Positions 23,677 to 32,509 are shown, numbered from the stretch's first letter. The stretch is 35,659 nt of DNA from Oribacterium sp. NK2B42 (GCF_000424445.1 NZ_AUJX01000042.1:1-35659), one strand, 5' to 3'. The notes: generated from the letters alone by a model not told the origin. Numbers and translations are program-made.

Positions 23677-26346
23677 ATGCGAAAAAACATACTGGAACGT
23701 TTAGGAAAAGAATGGATATTTTTTGACGGAGGCACCGGCTCCATCCTTCAGGAGAAGGGACTTCAGCCGGGAGAGCTTCCGGAAACCTGGAATCTTTCAC
23801 ACCCCGAAGAGATCATTGAACTTCATCTAGGATATCTCAATGCCGGATCCCACATCTTCAACACCAACACCTTCGGTGCAAACCGGCTGAAATTCCGGGA
23901 CAATCTTGATGAAATAGTTACTGCTGCCGTGAACCTTGCAAAGGAAGCAAGAAAAAGATCCGGTCGGGAGGAGGATGCTTATATCGCCCTGGACATCGGT
24001 CCAACAGGAAAGCTGCTTAAACCAATGGGAGACCTTTCCTTTGATGATGCAGTGGACATCTTCGCCGAAGTTGTCCGCATAGGTGCCCGTGAAGGCGCAG
24101 ACCTGGTGCTCATCGAAACCATGAACGATTCCTATGAGGCCAAGGCTGCTGTCCTTGCTGCTAAGGAAAACTGTGACCTTCCGGTTTTCATAACCTGCGT
24201 TTTCGACGCATCAGGAAAAATGCTTACCGGCGGCGCTCCTGAATCAGCCGTTGCCATGCTGGAGGGCTTAGGTGTTGATGCCCTCGGTACAAACTGTTCT
24301 CTCGGTCCTGAACAGATGATTCCCATTGTGGAACGTCTGGTGAAAGCCGCCCACGTTCCGGTTCTGGTAAATCCCAATGCAGGTCTCCCGAAATCCGTGG
24401 ATGGGCGGACTGTCTATGATGTGGATCCGGAGGCATTTGCAGGCTTCATGAAGACCATAGCAGGTCTCGGAGCTGTGGGTCTCGGGGGCTGCTGCGGCAC
24501 CACCCCTCAACACATCAAAAAGGAAATTGAAGCCGTGACTTCTCTTCCCTTCCGGGCACCGAAGCCGGAGGCTCATACCGTTATCTCCTCCTTCTCTCAG
24601 GTTGTGGAGATCGGCGGCGGCGCAAAGCCTGTAATCATCGGCGAACGCATCAACCCTACAGGAAAAAAGCGCTTCAAGCAGGCTCTTGTGGAGCATGACA
24701 TCGATTACATCGTGGATCAGGGCTTACAGCAGGAGGATGCCGGCGCTCATGTGCTTGATGTTAATGTCGGCACCCCGGAAATAGACGAGGCAGAGCTTCT
24801 TGACGAAGTCCTCACCAGACTTCAAAGCGTGCTGGCGCTGCCCCTTCAGATTGACACCTCAGATCCGGCAGCCATGGAGCGGGCACTTAGACATTATAAC
24901 GGAAAGGCTCTCATCAATTCCGTAAACGGCAAAGAGGAGGTAATGCACAGCGTATTCCCTCTCGTGAAGAAGTACGGCGGAGTCATCGTTGGGCTTGCTC
25001 TCGATGAAAACGGGATCCCTGATACTGCCGACGGTCGTATCACTATCGCAAAAAAGATTTATGATACCGCGGCATCCTACGGAATCCCTAAAGAAGATGT
25101 GGTTATTGACGGGCTCTGCATGACCATATCAAGCGATCCACGAAGCGCCCTTGTGACACTTGAAACTATACGACGGATCCGGGACGAGCTTGGTGGAAAT
25201 TCCATTCTGGGAGTTTCCAACATAAGCTTCGGACTTCCAGCAAGGGAGCTTGTGAACTCCTACTTCTTCGTCATGGCACTTCAGAACGGACTGTCCTGTG
25301 CCATCATTAACCCGAACAACCAGGCGATGATGCAGGCCTACAGGAGCTTTTGCGCCCTTACCGCCCAGGATGAGAACTTCCTTGATTTCATCGGTGCCTA
25401 CAAGAATTACAAAACCCCGGATAAGCGGGTTTCCGAGGCAGTTGATGCCTGCCGCTCCCGGGTGTTAAACGCCCTTGGCATATCAGCCGGAGACGTTAAG
25501 CCTTACGACCGTCTCCCAGTGGGTAATGCTTCCTTCGAAGCATCAAAGGGAGAGTTTTCGGGGATTTCCGGTGGTGCTGGTACAGGTCCGACCGGAAGCT
25601 CCGGTAGTTTAAGCAGAGATCAGAACGGAAGCTTCGGTGCGTCCGGAGGTACTTCATCTCAGATACTTCCACCGGGTTCATCTCCGACCGGTTCTTTGTC
25701 AGGCAGCGGTCAGAGCCATCACTCAAAGCTCATGGAAGCCATCGAACGTGGAATGGCAAAACCTGCAGCTGCCGCAACAAAAGAGGCGCTCATGACAAGG
25801 TCTGCTCTCGATATCATTAATCAGGATCTGGTTCCGGCCCTGGATATAGTGGGAAAAGGCTTTGAAAAGGGAACCCTTTTCCTGCCCCAGCTTCTGATGG
25901 CAGCCGATGCCGCAAAGGCGGCCTTCACGGTAGTAAAGGAATCTATGTCCGACAGCCCGCAGGAATCAAAGGGCATGGTCATCCTGGCCACAGTTAAGGG
26001 AGACATTCATGACATCGGAAAGAACATAGTGAAGGTGCTTCTGGAGAACTACGGTTATGATGTGATCGATCTCGGAAAGGATGTGCCGCCGGAGACCATA
26101 GTTGAGACTGCCCTTCACCAGGACGTAAAGCTTGTGGGTCTCTCCGCCCTCATGACAACCACTGTCGTTAATATGGAGGAAACCATCAGGCAGCTCCACG
26201 AAAAAAAGCCCGACTGCAAAATAGCAGTGGGCGGCGCGGTCATGACGCAGGATTATGCCGACAGGATAGGTGCCGACTTCTACGGGAGCGATGCCATGGC
26301 AACGGTACGCTATGCGGATGAGCTTTGTGAAAAGGGTTTGCTGTGA
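23677..26346 (+). CDS. metH: Cobalamin-dependent methionine synthase (without activation domain)
   Basis: An 889-residue enzyme that moves the methyl group of methyl-THF through cobalamin to homocysteine. Domains: homocysteine/zinc domain (1 to about 300) with Cys207 (TNCSLG) and Cys272-Cys273 (LGGCCGTTPQHI); pterin-binding domain (about 320-600, IIGERINPTGKKRFKQAL, LDVNVGTP, GVSNISFGLP); cap helices (about 685-760); and a B12 domain with the DxHxxG motif at 776-781 (His778 the cobalt ligand). A Gly/Ser-rich stretch (about 617-683) separates the pterin and B12 halves and is longer than usual. The C-terminal activation domain is absent and encoded just upstream. Start at ATG 23677 is set by GAGGAG seven bases earlier. 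Confidence 0.95.
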   Translation: MRKNILERLGKEWIFFDGGTGSILQEKGLQPGELPETWNLSHPEEIIELHLGYLNAGSHIFNTNTFGANRLKFRDNLDEIVTAAVNLAKEARKRSGREEDAYIALDIGPTGKLLKPMGDLSFDDAVDIFAEVVRIGAREGADLVLIETMNDSYEAKAAVLAAKENCDLPVFITCVFDASGKMLTGGAPESAVAMLEGLGVDALGTNCSLGPEQMIPIVERLVKAAHVPVLVNPNAGLPKSVDGRTVYDVDPEAFAGFMKTIAGLGAVGLGGCCGTTPQHIKKEIEAVTSLPFRAPKPEAHTVISSFSQVVEIGGGAKPVIIGERINPTGKKRFKQALVEHDIDYIVDQGLQQEDAGAHVLDVNVGTPEIDEAELLDEVLTRLQSVLALPLQIDTSDPAAMERALRHYNGKALINSVNGKEEVMHSVFPLVKKYGGVIVGLALDENGIPDTADGRITIAKKIYDTAASYGIPKEDVVIDGLCMTISSDPRSALVTLETIRRIRDELGGNSILGVSNISFGLPARELVNSYFFVMALQNGLSCAIINPNNQAMMQAYRSFCALTAQDENFLDFIGAYKNYKTPDKRVSEAVDACRSRVLNALGISAGDVKPYDRLPVGNASFEASKGEFSGISGGAGTGPTGSSGSLSRDQNGSFGASGGTSSQILPPGSSPTGSLSGSGQSHHSKLMEAIERGMAKPAAAATKEALMTRSALDIINQDLVPALDIVGKGFEKGTLFLPQLLMAADAAKAAFTVVKESMSDSPQESKGMVILATVKGDIHDIGKNIVKVLLENYGYDVIDLGKDVPPETIVETALHQDVKLVGLSALMTTTVVNMEETIRQLHEKKPDCKIAVGGAVMTQDYADRIGADFYGSDAMATVRYADELCEKGLL

Positions 26347-26414
26347 TATGGGTGTGGCTATAGTTCTCCTTTAACACTCACGTCTCAAGCCATCTAAGAA
26401 AACAGGAGGTCAAA

Positions 26415-28346
26415 ATGAAAAAAAAGATATCGATGCTGCTTGGTATCGCCCTTATGGTATCCGGGTGCTCTGCCACCAATATTCCGGAAGTGACCACAAA
26501 TACCATCAGTAACACTGAAGAGTCCGAAGCTCCTGAAGCAGCGGAAACAGGCCTTAAGGATAAGGTACTTAAAAACCTTCCGACCAAATGGGATCTTACG
26601 GATCTTTATGCCGATAAGGAAGCCTTTGAAGCCGATATGAAGCGGGTTGAAGAACTGCTTCCGGAGATCGAAGCCGAGAGAGGAACTCTTAACAGTGCAG
26701 AGGGTATCTTAAATGATATGGAAAATCCCAAGCTTATGGAAATAAACGATATCCTTCATAGAGCAGGTATGTACTCTTCTTTTCTTGACGCCCTTGACGC
26801 GACAGACTCCTGGGCAGGAACTGTGCGCGCAAGATACAATGAGGTCCTTCAAAAGCATCTGATGGCCTATGCCTTTTATGACCCTGAGATCATGGAGCTG
26901 CCCCTTGAAAAGCGTAAGGAAATCTTTTCGGATAAACGTCTTGAGCCCTATGCATACTCGTTAAAGAGATTTACGGATCCTGAATATGTGGTACTGTCTG
27001 AGGATGTCCAGAAGGCTGTAGCACTCCTTAGCCCCGCAGTCAACAGCTATGATACTCATTCTATATTTGATAATGTTGAGCTCCCGAGGCCTTCATTTAC
27101 CTACCCTGACGGTACTGAGGGAACACTTACAGATGAAGAGTATTCGAGGATCATGGAAAGTCCTCAGTATGATCATGAATTCCGTAAGGAGATATACGGA
27201 CTCCGTAATGCCATGAGACAGCCCTATGCCCATACCTACGCTTCTCTTTTGGAAGGAGCAATAAGAGGAAACTGGGCCGGAGCCCAGATGCACGGATTTG
27301 ATTCAACTCTTTCCGCAGCGCTTTATGATTCAGACGTAGACCAGCAGGTTTACGATAAGATAATTGAATTTACACATGATATGCTGCCAAAGGTGTATGA
27401 ATATTATGAGACTAAGAAGGATCTGCTTTCCCAGGATGAGATCATGCTCTGTGATCTTCAGCAGTCGGTTACGGATTATTCGCCGAAAAAGATTTCCTAT
27501 GAGGATGCCGCAAATATAGGAAGAAAAGGCATTTCGGTATGGGGGGATGAATACCTTGAAGTTTTTGATAAGATAATCGAAAGTCCTCATATCGACGTAT
27601 ATCCTACAGAAACCAAGAGGTCAGGGGCATTTGAATACCTGGATGGAGATGTGACCACTCCCTACGTCCTCTACAATTTTAACGAGTCTGAGTCCTATAT
27701 CTCCACCTTGGTCCATGAAATGGGTCATGCTGTTTACAGTGAGTTTTCTGCGGAAAATCAGAACAAATATAACAATACCCCCGGAATATTCACTCAGGAA
27801 GTAGCATCAACCGCCAATGAAATCATGTTCCATAAATATATGATCGACAATGCCAAGTCAAAGGACGAGAAGCTTTACTGGCTTGACAGTGAGATCAACC
27901 TGTTCTTAAGTACGATCATGAGACAATGTCTGTATTCTGAATTTGAGGATTATTGTTATAAAACAATCGAAAAGGGCGGTTCCCTTAATGCGGATGACAT
28001 GGCTGATAAGTGGATGGAGCTTCAGAAGCTTTATTACGGTGACGGAATGACTCTCCTTGAGGATTCGGGCATTGACTGGGCAAGGATCCCTCATTTTTAC
28101 TATGATTACTATGTATATAAATACGCTACTTCTATCACATATGCAGCTTCAATATGCAAACAGGTGGAGGAAAAGGACCAGGGAGCGATAGATGCCTATA
28201 TCAGTTTCTTAAAGGCAGGCAAATCAGCATCTCCGGCAGACCTTTTAAGAATAGCCGGTGTGGATCCTCTGGAGGACGATACATATGAATCGGCAGGTAA
28301 ACTCATATCTGAGCTTATCGATGAGTATATCAAAACCGCAAAATAA
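26415..28346 (+). CDS. pepF: Lipoprotein oligoendopeptidase F (M3 family)
   Basis: A 643-residue zinc peptidase. The N-terminus is a lipoprotein signal (MKKKISMLLGIALMVSGCSA, lipobox VSGC), so the protein should be anchored outside the membrane, unlike the usual cytoplasmic PepF. A Thr/Glu-rich spacer leads to the M3B fold: LPTKWDLTDLYADKEAFEAD, EVLQKHLMAY, RKEIYGLRNAMRQPYAHTYA, and the active site VHEMGHAVYSEFS (H434-E-x-x-H) with a downstream ASTANEIMFHKYM Glu. C-terminal HFYYDYYVYKYATS is family-typical. It would cut short peptides, probably feeding nearby uptake. AGGAGG lies before ATG. It follows metH by 68 bases, without a terminator, so read-through is possible. Confidence 0.92.
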   Translation: MKKKISMLLGIALMVSGCSATNIPEVTTNTISNTEESEAPEAAETGLKDKVLKNLPTKWDLTDLYADKEAFEADMKRVEELLPEIEAERGTLNSAEGILNDMENPKLMEINDILHRAGMYSSFLDALDATDSWAGTVRARYNEVLQKHLMAYAFYDPEIMELPLEKRKEIFSDKRLEPYAYSLKRFTDPEYVVLSEDVQKAVALLSPAVNSYDTHSIFDNVELPRPSFTYPDGTEGTLTDEEYSRIMESPQYDHEFRKEIYGLRNAMRQPYAHTYASLLEGAIRGNWAGAQMHGFDSTLSAALYDSDVDQQVYDKIIEFTHDMLPKVYEYYETKKDLLSQDEIMLCDLQQSVTDYSPKKISYEDAANIGRKGISVWGDEYLEVFDKIIESPHIDVYPTETKRSGAFEYLDGDVTTPYVLYNFNESESYISTLVHEMGHAVYSEFSAENQNKYNNTPGIFTQEVASTANEIMFHKYMIDNAKSKDEKLYWLDSEINLFLSTIMRQCLYSEFEDYCYKTIEKGGSLNADDMADKWMELQKLYYGDGMTLLEDSGIDWARIPHFYYDYYVYKYATSITYAASICKQVEEKDQGAIDAYISFLKAGKSASPADLLRIAGVDPLEDDTYESAGKLISELIDEYIKTAK

Positions 28347-28380
28347 ACATTTCATATTCAAGAAGAAAGGAGTTTGATAC

Positions 28381-30021
28381 ATGAAAAGAGAATTCAAGGA
28401 TTTGGCCATTTTTGAGCCGTACGAGTACCTGAACAACGAAATAACGGGAGACTACGATGAGGCTCATGCCGTGAAGTGCGTGAACGGCACTTTCGTCGGA
28501 ACCGAGGAACACGGGATCGCATCGTGGCTGGGCATCCCCTACGCAAAGCCTCCTGTGGGCGAACGCCGCTTCAAGGCACCGGAGTACGTGGACGCAGATG
28601 ACCGGATTTTCGAAGCAAAGTACTACGGAAAGGGTGCTTACGGCTCACTCGGCTATGACGATTGCATTCAGAGGCTGGTCTCCGAGGACTGTCTCTACCT
28701 GAACATCTGGGTCAACACCGACGATAAGACCGAGAAGAAGCCGGTAATGGTCTGGATCCATGGCGGCGCTTACGTTGTCGGCTCAGGCTCCCAGATCTCC
28801 TACACCGGAGCCAACCTCATCCAGGTGCATAGTGACATCATCTTTGTGAACATTAACTACCGCCTGAACATGTACGGCTTCATGGATTTCTCGTCAGTTC
28901 CCGGCGGCGAAAACTTCAAGACAGCACCCTGCAACGGCCTGCTGGATCAGGCTATGGCACTCAGGTGGGTGCATGAGAACATCGCAGCTTTCGGCGGTGA
29001 CCCCGGAAACGTGACCATCTTTGGACAAAGCGCCGGCGGCGGCTCGGTTTCTATCCTGCCGGTCATGAAGGAGGCAAACCAGTATTTCCAGAAGGTCATA
29101 GCCCAGAGCGGTTCCACCGGTCTGGCATTCCCCGTGGACTGTGAGTCTGCGCAGGGCAAGACTAAGGCTCTGCTTAAGTACACCGGCTGCAAGACCATGG
29201 ACGACATCATGGCTCTGTCCGAAGAGAAGCTTCAGGAGGCATATGTCGAAGCAGTGGGCAAGTTCACATCCTGCCCCTACTACGGAACTGAGGTGCTTCC
29301 GGAAGCACCCGTCAAGCTGTACCGTAAGGGCTACGCAAAGCACATATCCATCATGGCAGGCAGCACGGCTGACGAAGCAAGGCTTTTCATGGGCGAGGGG
29401 CCGTGCCTGAACATGGAAGAACAAAAGCTCTTCGCCAGCCGCAGCGTAGGTGACGCAGTGCCCTACATTAAGGATGAGGACAAAAAGTATTACGAGGAAT
29501 TCAAGCGTGTCTGCAGGACTCCGGAGCCGGGACTTATGGAGACAGAGTTCATAAATGAGCTCATGTTCAGGGTTCCCATGCTCCAGCAGCTCGACACACA
29601 AAGCCCATTCAACAAGACATTCTGCTACTACTGGTCGTATCCGGGCAGCAATGCGGATGTGGGAGCAGCACATTCAGTAGAGCTTATGTTCGTGTTCAAC
29701 CTTCGCGGAATGGGAACCAGCAGCACCTTCAACGGCACAAACAACTCCGATGCGATTTTTACCACCGTTCAGCAGATGTGGACCAATTTCGCACGCTGCG
29801 GCAACCCTTCAACAGACAAGGTTGAATGGAAGACATACTCTGCTGACGACCAGAACGTTATGGTCATCGCAGGACCCGGTGACATGCATATGGAAAAAGG
29901 CCTTCTGGCTGACCAGTACAAGGCAGTACTCCCCTTGACCGGCTACTACCAGTTTATGGATAAGTACTTTACCCCCGGATACCTTTTAGATATAGTAGCC
30001 GCACGGGAACAGAAAGCCTAA
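28381..30021 (+). CDS. Type-B carboxylesterase (para-nitrobenzyl esterase-like)
   Basis: A 546-residue alpha/beta hydrolase without signal peptide. Seen: GIPYAKPPVGERRFKAPE, EDCLYLNIWVNTD, the oxyanion segment VMVWIHGGAY, and the nucleophile elbow TIFGQSAGGGS with Ser217. Glu332 (GSTADEARLF) and His431 (GAAHSVELMF) complete the triad. Length and order match the carboxylesterase/cholinesterase family. The natural substrate is unknown; rumen and gut relatives act on plant acyl esters, but that is only an analogy. The gene uses more C- and G-ending codons than its neighbours, which also opens long spurious frames on the other strand (for example 28894-29673), and may mark later acquisition. AAAGGAG lies eight bases before ATG; a terminator follows at 30071. 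Confidence 0.92.
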   Translation: MKREFKDLAIFEPYEYLNNEITGDYDEAHAVKCVNGTFVGTEEHGIASWLGIPYAKPPVGERRFKAPEYVDADDRIFEAKYYGKGAYGSLGYDDCIQRLVSEDCLYLNIWVNTDDKTEKKPVMVWIHGGAYVVGSGSQISYTGANLIQVHSDIIFVNINYRLNMYGFMDFSSVPGGENFKTAPCNGLLDQAMALRWVHENIAAFGGDPGNVTIFGQSAGGGSVSILPVMKEANQYFQKVIAQSGSTGLAFPVDCESAQGKTKALLKYTGCKTMDDIMALSEEKLQEAYVEAVGKFTSCPYYGTEVLPEAPVKLYRKGYAKHISIMAGSTADEARLFMGEGPCLNMEEQKLFASRSVGDAVPYIKDEDKKYYEEFKRVCRTPEPGLMETEFINELMFRVPMLQQLDTQSPFNKTFCYYWSYPGSNADVGAAHSVELMFVFNLRGMGTSSTFNGTNNSDAIFTTVQQMWTNFARCGNPSTDKVEWKTYSADDQNVMVIAGPGDMHMEKGLLADQYKAVLPLTGYYQFMDKYFTPGYLLDIVAAREQKA

Positions 30022-30070
30022 GGCCTGATGAAAATATAGACTTATTCCGGTAAAGAAAAATAGAAATTGG

Positions 30071-30106
30071 AAATCCCCGTCAGAAGTATAAATCTGGCGG
30101 GGATTT
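30071..30106 (+). terminator. Rho-independent terminator after the carboxylesterase gene
   Basis: AAATCCCCGTCAGA (30071-30084) pairs over 14 bases with TCTGGCGGGGATTT (30093-30106), one G-T pair included, loop 8 nt, followed by CATTTTATT. Confidence 0.85.
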
Positions 30107-30219
30107 CATTTTATTAATATTGAAGATACCCGCCGTCATGCCCATTGAGGCAGATCCACATGCAGGACTTTTTTCTTTAAAAAGCTGTCAAAGACGGGAA
30201 TTTGTCAACATAAAAATAT

Positions 30220-30261
30220 CCCCACAGTATTCCGTCTATTCATGTCGGACAAACTGTGGGA
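30220..30261 (-). terminator. Terminator of the toxin-antitoxin operon
   Basis: CCCACAGT (30221-30228) pairs with ACTGTGGG (30253-30260), and TCCG (30231-30234) with CGGA (30246-30249). Read on the minus strand the stem is followed by ATATTTTTATG. It is 13 bases past the toxin stop. Confidence 0.7.
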
Positions 30262-30273
30262 ATCACTTTATTC

Positions 30274-30615
30274 TCAATCCTCATCGTCTTCAAGAATATA
30301 CTCGCTTTTCCCAAACAATACCTTCATATAATCGCTTCGTGAGAACAGCACCCTTGCAACCTCGATCACATCACCGTGGATTCTGTAAAATGCCATATAC
30401 TCCTTAAATGTCACATAATACAGTCCCGTAAACTCGCCCATGTATGTGAGCGGACTACCTGTCTTAGGATACTTCTTCTTTTGTTTCAAGACATTACGAA
30501 GATCTTCCACATATTTGCCCGCTATATCAAAGTTTTGCGACGCCTCCCAGACTTCATCCCACACACGATCCAGATCATCTTCAGCGATCGGAGAGTATTT
30601 AAGTTGGTAAATCAT
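30274..30615 (-). CDS. RelE/ParE-type toxin
   Basis: A 113-residue protein of the RelE/ParE fold. MIYQLKYSPIAEDDLDRVWD at the start, KYVEDLRNVLKQKKKYPKTG in the helical part, and FTGLYYVTFKEYMAFYRIHG, then IEVARVLFSRSDYMKVLFGK, give the usual beta-strand and basic residue pattern. RelE members cut mRNA on the ribosome and ParE members poison gyrase; the sequence does not decide. The gene starts two bases after the stop of the upstream Phd-type antitoxin gene, so translation is probably coupled. Confidence 0.88.
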   Translation of the reverse strand: MIYQLKYSPIAEDDLDRVWDEVWEASQNFDIAGKYVEDLRNVLKQKKKYPKTGSPLTYMGEFTGLYYVTFKEYMAFYRIHGDVIEVARVLFSRSDYMKVLFGKSEYILEDDED

Positions 30616-30617
30616 AT

Positions 30618-30920
30618 TTAACCCTCCGCTTTCTGTTCCATTAGCATCTTTTCCTTCTGCTTACGCCTCTCAATAAAATGTTTATCAAGATCTTCATCAG
30701 AGAGCCAGCCTTGTTCTTCTCCAGATTGTATACCCTTGTTTATCTCGGTCAGGAGTCTTACCATCGCCCTCGCCTTTTCAAATTCCTCATCATCCTCTAT
30801 GCTGTGAACGCTAAACTGACCATGACCATTTTTAGTCAGATAAACAGGAGCGTTTGGTTTTACTTTTTCAAGTACCTGTCCATAATTTCTTAGTTCGGAT
30901 ACTGGTGCTATCATCGGCAT
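30618..30920 (-). CDS. Phd/YefM-type antitoxin
   Basis: A 100-residue protein. MPMIAPVSELRNYGQVLEKV, then APVYLTKNGHGQFSVHSIED, is the DNA-binding and dimerising domain of Phd/YefM antitoxins. The C-terminal half (KARAMVRLLTEINKGIQSGE, EQGWLSDEDLDKHF) is charged and helical and would wrap the toxin. It is the first gene of a two-gene operon with the RelE/ParE toxin. GAGGAGGG precedes ATG. A strong promoter and a 16-bp palindrome lie upstream, as expected if the pair represses itself. Confidence 0.9.
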   Translation of the reverse strand: MPMIAPVSELRNYGQVLEKVKPNAPVYLTKNGHGQFSVHSIEDDEEFEKARAMVRLLTEINKGIQSGEEQGWLSDEDLDKHFIERRKQKEKMLMEQKAEG

Positions 30921-30964
30921 ATCAATCCCTCCTCAATTAAACATGATTGGTTTGAATTGCCTTT

Positions 30965-30993
30965 ATTATAGCGTATTCACAGAAATCAGTCAA
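30965..30993 (-). promoter_or_regulatory. Promoter of the Phd/RelE operon
   Basis: On the minus strand TTGACT (30988-30993) and TATAAT (30965-30970) are separated by exactly 17 bases. The -10 box is consensus and the -35 box has five of six matches, 45-73 bases before the antitoxin ATG. Confidence 0.85.
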
Positions 30994-30995
30994 CA

Positions 30996-31011
30996 AATTA
31001 TTCGAATAATT
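30996..31011. promoter_or_regulatory. 16-bp perfect palindrome, candidate antitoxin operator
   Basis: AATTATTCGAATAATT is its own reverse complement and lies two bases upstream of the -35 box. Phd/YefM antitoxins bind such palindromes near their promoters; binding here is inferred. Confidence 0.6.
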
Positions 31012-31135
31012 CGTCGAACATTTTTAGCAATAATTCCCGATAAGAAACGGCGAAATTGGATCATGTATTTATTATCATCAAGTATCACCGCCTCAAAAGA
31101 ATCTGCTGATTACCAGCTCATGGAATCAGTATATC

Positions 31136-31290
31136 ACGGCATCATCTGCAGTGTAGCCATCGATTGAACCGGCCTTAACCTGGATACATGCGTAGCTAAG
31201 CTCTGAATCATCAGCCGCAAAGAACTGTCTCTTTCCTTCGGGTGAAATCTTGACTACATCGCCCTTCTTCCTGAGAAAGTCCCTGTTATA
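31136..31290 (-). pseudogene. Remnant of a cupin-domain gene
   Basis: On the minus strand a frame reads NRDFLRKKGDVVKISPEGKR, then QFFAADDSELSYACIQVKAG and SIDGYTADDAVIY, ending at TGA (31136-31138). The GDVV.I.PEGKRQFFAADDSELSYACIQVKAG block resembles the second half of small cupin proteins, in which GDVV.IPP..KH precedes the last strands. About 50 residues are recognisable, half a domain; no proper start is seen and the 5' part is missing, so it is a gene remnant. The rest of the gap from 31012 to 31388 shows nothing else I can name. The family call is moderate. Confidence 0.5.
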
Positions 31291-31388
31291 GGTGGAGAAA
31301 TTTCGAAATCCGCAAAATAAAATTTCATGATATATTTATAAGTGTGTATTTTGACGAACATATAATAATCATTATTACGAGGTACGCT

Positions 31389-32420
31389 ATGTTAAATTTC
31401 GCAAGTGACTATACAGAAGGCTGTCATCCCAAGGTTCTGGAGGCTCTTGTCAGGTCCAATATGGAACAGCTGACAGGCTACGGTACAGATGCCTATACAG
31501 AGAGTGCAAAAGAAAAAATCCGTGATTTCATCGGTTGTCCCGAAGCAGAGATATTTTTTCTGACAGGCGGCACACAGACCAATCAGACAGTTATCGATAC
31601 CACTCTTCGTATGTATGAGGGTGTTGTATCCGCACAGTCCGGTCACGTAAACTGTCACGAAGCCGGAGCTATAGAATATACAGGTCACAAGGTTATGACT
31701 CTTCCAAGTCATGAAGGAAAAATGGATGCCGGGGAGTTAGACAGCATGGTTCAGGGATTTTACGCAGATTCCGACCATGATCACATGGTTTTCCCGGGCA
31801 TGGTCTACATCAGCCACCCGACAGAGTATGGCACTCTTTACACAAAATCAGAGCTTAAAGCCATTTCGGAGGTATGTAAAAAGTGGAATCTTCCCCTTTT
31901 CCTTGACGGCGCAAGACTTGGCTATGGTTTAACAAGCAAAACCACTGATGTAACTGTAAAGGATATTGCCGGGCTTACAGATGTCTTTTATATCGGCGGC
32001 ACCAAGGTTGGTGCACTCTGCGGAGAGGCAATTGTATATCCCGGAGGAAATGCCCCCAGGCAGATGGTCACCTTGATAAAGCAGCATGGTGCGCTTCTCG
32101 CAAAGGGAAGATTAAACGGCGTACAGTTTGATGCATTATTCACAGATGGACTGTACACTGAGATAGCGGGAAACGCTATCGAAAGAGCTGAAGAACTGAA
32201 GAAGGTATTTACCGACAGAGGCTACAGATTCTTCATAGACTCTCCTACCAATCAGCAGTTTATCATCATGCCGAAAAAGACCCTTTCTGTTTTGGATGCT
32301 GCCGGAGTAATATACAGTACCTGGGAGCCCTATGATAAGGATAACATGGTAGTCCGATTCTGCACCTCATGGGCCACAACAAAAGAACAGATTGAAGCAT
32401 TGGCAAAAATACTTGTTTAA
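31389..32420 (+). CDS. ltaE: Threonine-aldolase-like PLP enzyme (beta-eliminating lyase family)
   Basis: A 343-residue fold-type I PLP enzyme from ATG 31389 with GAGGT upstream. Seen: NFASDYTEGCHPKVLEAL at the start, TGYGTDAYTESAKEKIRDFI, FLTGGTQTNQTVIDTTL for phosphate binding, HVNCHEAGAIEYTGHKV with the stacking His, LPLFLDGARLGYGL with the Asp that pairs with the pyridine nitrogen, and FYIGGTKVGALCGEA with the PLP Lys. This agrees with low-specificity L-threonine aldolase, which splits threonine to glycine and acetaldehyde; related amino-acid lyases cannot be excluded. It is not in an obvious operon. A terminator follows at 32430. An in-frame upstream start at 31344 lacks a ribosome site. 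Confidence 0.88.
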   Translation: MLNFASDYTEGCHPKVLEALVRSNMEQLTGYGTDAYTESAKEKIRDFIGCPEAEIFFLTGGTQTNQTVIDTTLRMYEGVVSAQSGHVNCHEAGAIEYTGHKVMTLPSHEGKMDAGELDSMVQGFYADSDHDHMVFPGMVYISHPTEYGTLYTKSELKAISEVCKKWNLPLFLDGARLGYGLTSKTTDVTVKDIAGLTDVFYIGGTKVGALCGEAIVYPGGNAPRQMVTLIKQHGALLAKGRLNGVQFDALFTDGLYTEIAGNAIERAEELKKVFTDRGYRFFIDSPTNQQFIIMPKKTLSVLDAAGVIYSTWEPYDKDNMVVRFCTSWATTKEQIEALAKILV

Positions 32421-32429
32421 GTTGAACAC

Positions 32430-32474
32430 AGCACCCCTACCGGCATCAACATAGTTGAGCCGGCAGGGGTGCTT
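32430..32474 (+). terminator. Terminator-like hairpin after the aldolase gene
   Basis: AGCACCCCTACCGGC (32430-32444) pairs with GCCGGCAGGGGTGCT (32459-32473) apart from one A-C mismatch. Only a weak T tract follows (TTAATTAG). Confidence 0.65.
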
Positions 32475-32509
32475 AATTAGTGTATGCTCAGTAACCGCCT
32501 GATTTTTTC

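Noticed and set aside
28894-29673. 259-codon open frame on the minus strand
   Set aside because: Antisense to the carboxylesterase gene with its complete catalytic triad; the long frame follows from the GC-rich codon use.
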